Shown here piece after piece: positions 21,930 to 23,178 of a DNA stretch of 23,178 nt (position 1 is its first letter; each line of letters starts with the position of its first letter). The notes beneath the pieces are model-generated. The model was not told the DNA's origin, ran no database searches, and saw nothing but the letters and a program-made list of their open reading frames with translations. This DNA comes from Streptomyces roseochromogenus subsp. oscitans DS 12.976 (GTDB taxonomy: Bacteria; Actinomycetota; Actinomycetes; Streptomycetales; Streptomycetaceae): the NCBI RefSeq assembly GCF_000497445.1, contig NZ_CM002286.1, forward strand, positions 80,593 to 103,770, given 5' to 3'. The translations under genes were made by a program, and so were the position numbers.

Positions 21930-22211
21930 GTGGGTGCAGTGGGCTACGACCGCCACCAGAGAGCCGCCATCCGTACTGCGGCCGCGACGGTCGCCCAGCA
22001 GCTCGCCGAGCTGACCGGCACCCCGCCCCGCATCGCCGCAGAGCTGGATGCGATCCGTATCGAGGCCGACGTCACCGACGCGGCTCTACAGCGGTGGACC
22101 CGTCTCCTGGCCGTCCTCGAGCTCGGCACCGAGTACGGCGTCAGCAGCACCCCCGACGGACAGATCGCCTGGCTGCGCATCGAATTACGACGACAAGGCC
22201 CCCGCCCATGA
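21930..22211 (+). CDS. 93-aa helical protein translationally coupled to epimerase 2
   Basis: A small soluble protein, mostly helical (RAAIRTAAATVAQQLAELTG, AALQRWTRLLAVLELGTEYG) with a C-terminal beta-like GQIAWLRIELRR. No family recognised. Its TGA overlaps the ATG of the next gene (ATGA, 22208-22211), so the two are translated together. The start GTG 21930 has no clear ribosome binding site; GTG 21939 is possible, and leaderless initiation is common in Streptomyces. The tight coupling suggests a role tied to the epimerase, for example a partner subunit or substrate-delivery protein, but this is a guess. Confidence 0.55.
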   Translation: MGAVGYDRHQRAAIRTAAATVAQQLAELTGTPPRIAAELDAIRIEADVTDAALQRWTRLLAVLELGTEYGVSSTPDGQIAWLRIELRRQGPRP

Positions 22212-23098
22212 ACACCAGTACCCAGACCGTCAGCGTGCCCTTCGCCAAGGGGCATGGCTGTGCGAACTCCTTCATCGTTCTGCCCGACCCCCACGGTCGC
22301 TTCCGCCTCAATGAGGCGACCATCTGCAGCCTGGCCGACCCCCACACCGGAGTCGGAGCCGACGGCATCCTGCGCGCCGTGCGCTGCGCCGCCGAGCCCG
22401 AGGCCGCCGCGATGGCCGACCGAGCCGAGTGGTTCATGGACTACCGCAACGCCGACGGGACTCCCGGTTCGATGTGCGGCAACGGCATCCGTGTCCTGGC
22501 CCGCTACCTCGTGGACACCGGCCGGTGCACGCCGGGCTCCTTCGCCATCGCCACCCGCGCCGGCATCCGTCACGTCTACGTTCCCGACCGAAGCCACGGT
22601 CTGCGGGGCACGGTCACCGTGGCCATGGGCATCCCCGCCTTCCCGGGCCCCGACGACATCACCGTCACCACCAGCGGTGGGAAAAGCTGGCCCGCCACCC
22701 ATGTCGACGTGGGCAACCCCCACGCCGTCGTTTTCGTCGACGCCCTCGCAGACGCCGGAGACCTGAGCATCCCGCCCGCCGTCGAACCGGCCGGCGCCTA
22801 TCCCTTCGGGGTCACCATCGAGGTCGCCGTCGTGCTCGGTACGGACCACCTCGCGCTGCGCGTCCACGAGCGGGGTGTGGGCGAAACCCGCGCCTGCGGC
22901 ACCGGCGCCTGCGCCGCCGTCGCCGCCCACCGGCACCACACCGGCCAGAGCGACGCCGCCGACTACCGCGTCGACCTCCCCGGCGGAACCCTGCACGTGT
23001 CCGTTGCGGCCGACGGCGCCATGACTCTGACCGGCCCCGCCGTCATCACCACCGTGGGCACGATCCGCCTTCCCCACGCCGGGGAAACCTGCGACTGA
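22208..23098 (+). CDS. DapF-fold epimerase/isomerase (paralogue 2)
   Basis: A 296-residue diaminopimelate-epimerase-family protein, closer to canonical DapF than paralogue 1. Both catalytic cysteines are present, C90 in NADGTPGSMCGNGIR and C230 in ERGVGETRACGTGAC. N20 (GHGCANSF), N81, the GNPH motif at 169-172 and R222 are retained. The Asn usually found in the G-x-N-V-E-F segment is Thr203 (GVTIEVA), and the N-terminal GNDF is ANSF, so the pocket is altered and the substrate may differ from LL-diaminopimelate. Length is in the usual range. It is coupled to the 93-aa gene, divergent from regulator 2; any downstream partner such as a desaturase would lie outside the window. Confidence 0.88.
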   Translation: MNTSTQTVSVPFAKGHGCANSFIVLPDPHGRFRLNEATICSLADPHTGVGADGILRAVRCAAEPEAAAMADRAEWFMDYRNADGTPGSMCGNGIRVLARYLVDTGRCTPGSFAIATRAGIRHVYVPDRSHGLRGTVTVAMGIPAFPGPDDITVTTSGGKSWPATHVDVGNPHAVVFVDALADAGDLSIPPAVEPAGAYPFGVTIEVAVVLGTDHLALRVHERGVGETRACGTGACAAVAAHRHHTGQSDAADYRVDLPGGTLHVSVAADGAMTLTGPAVITTVGTIRLPHAGETCD

Positions 23099-23109
23099 CC
23101 CAAGGCGCG

Positions 23110-23129
23110 TCGGCAACGGCACCTGCCGA
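23110..23129 (+). terminator. Weak hairpin after epimerase 2
   Basis: TCGGCA-N8-TGCCGA, with perfect 6-bp arms, 11 bp after the stop codon. Modest strength; it may be the end of the operon. The last 50 bases of the window show nothing else. Confidence 0.4.
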
Positions 23130-23178
23130 GCCGTCGTGCCAGGCCGATGCGGGGGTCGCACTGCCGCAGACTGCCCCC

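Noticed and set aside
21944..23161. A 405-codon minus-strand open frame
   Set aside because: Gly/Val-rich antisense shadow of epimerase 2, which has both catalytic cysteines on the plus strand.
1..23178. CRISPR array, tRNA or rRNA genes, intact insertion sequence
   Set aside because: No regularly spaced repeats, no cloverleaf with a recognisable T-loop, and no DDE transposase with terminal inverted repeats were found by reading.

Overview
The window is high-GC DNA (strong G/C preference at third codon positions, GTG starts, Streptomyces-restricted small protein families) and reads as accessory DNA of a Streptomyces or close relative. A linear plasmid, an integrated element or a chromosome arm would all fit. 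No rRNA, tRNA, CRISPR array or intact transposase was seen, and no terminal telomere sequence was recognised, so plasmid versus chromosome is not decided.

Left part (1-5.9 kb): the tail of a GIY-YIG (T5orf172-type) protein; a 0.9 kb non-coding stretch rich in palindromes; a very large protein with two winged-helix-like domains and two Cys4 clusters (1176-3731); a truncated C-terminal piece of a large serine recombinase (4016-4585); a small toxin-antitoxin-like operon on the minus strand (4610-5166); and a two-HTH DNA-binding protein whose start codon abuts a perfect inverted repeat (5292-5894).

Middle part (6-14.4 kb): an unknown protein with a HEPN-like helical C-terminus; decayed mobile-element genes (tyrosine recombinase remnant, 7170-7570); a DUF6907-like protein and an unknown partner; an intact Ku (8630-9388) next to the C-terminal remnant of a second ku (9587-9958); a DUF6233-like gene divergent from a catalytically degenerate Y-family polymerase with a LexA/SOS-like box 25 bp upstream; a DUF6207-like gene; and a CoiA-like zinc plus OB-like protein whose 3' part is probably frameshifted. 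This part is themed on DNA repair and genome maintenance with much gene debris.

Right part (14.4-23.2 kb): the most interesting region. Two related gene sets lie side by side. Left set, plus strand: 2-TM membrane protein A1, a small membrane protein, a DapF-fold epimerase and a fatty-acid-desaturase-like membrane enzyme, facing a convergent GntR/HutC regulator. Right set: a GntR/HutC regulator and membrane protein A2 (about 60% identical to A1 by eye) on the minus strand, divergent from a 93-aa protein translationally coupled to a second DapF-fold epimerase. The repeated combination of UTRA-type regulator, 2-TM protein with a conserved soluble domain and DapF-like isomerase suggests an undescribed small-molecule or signalling system. 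That function is inference; the duplication itself is visible in the sequence.
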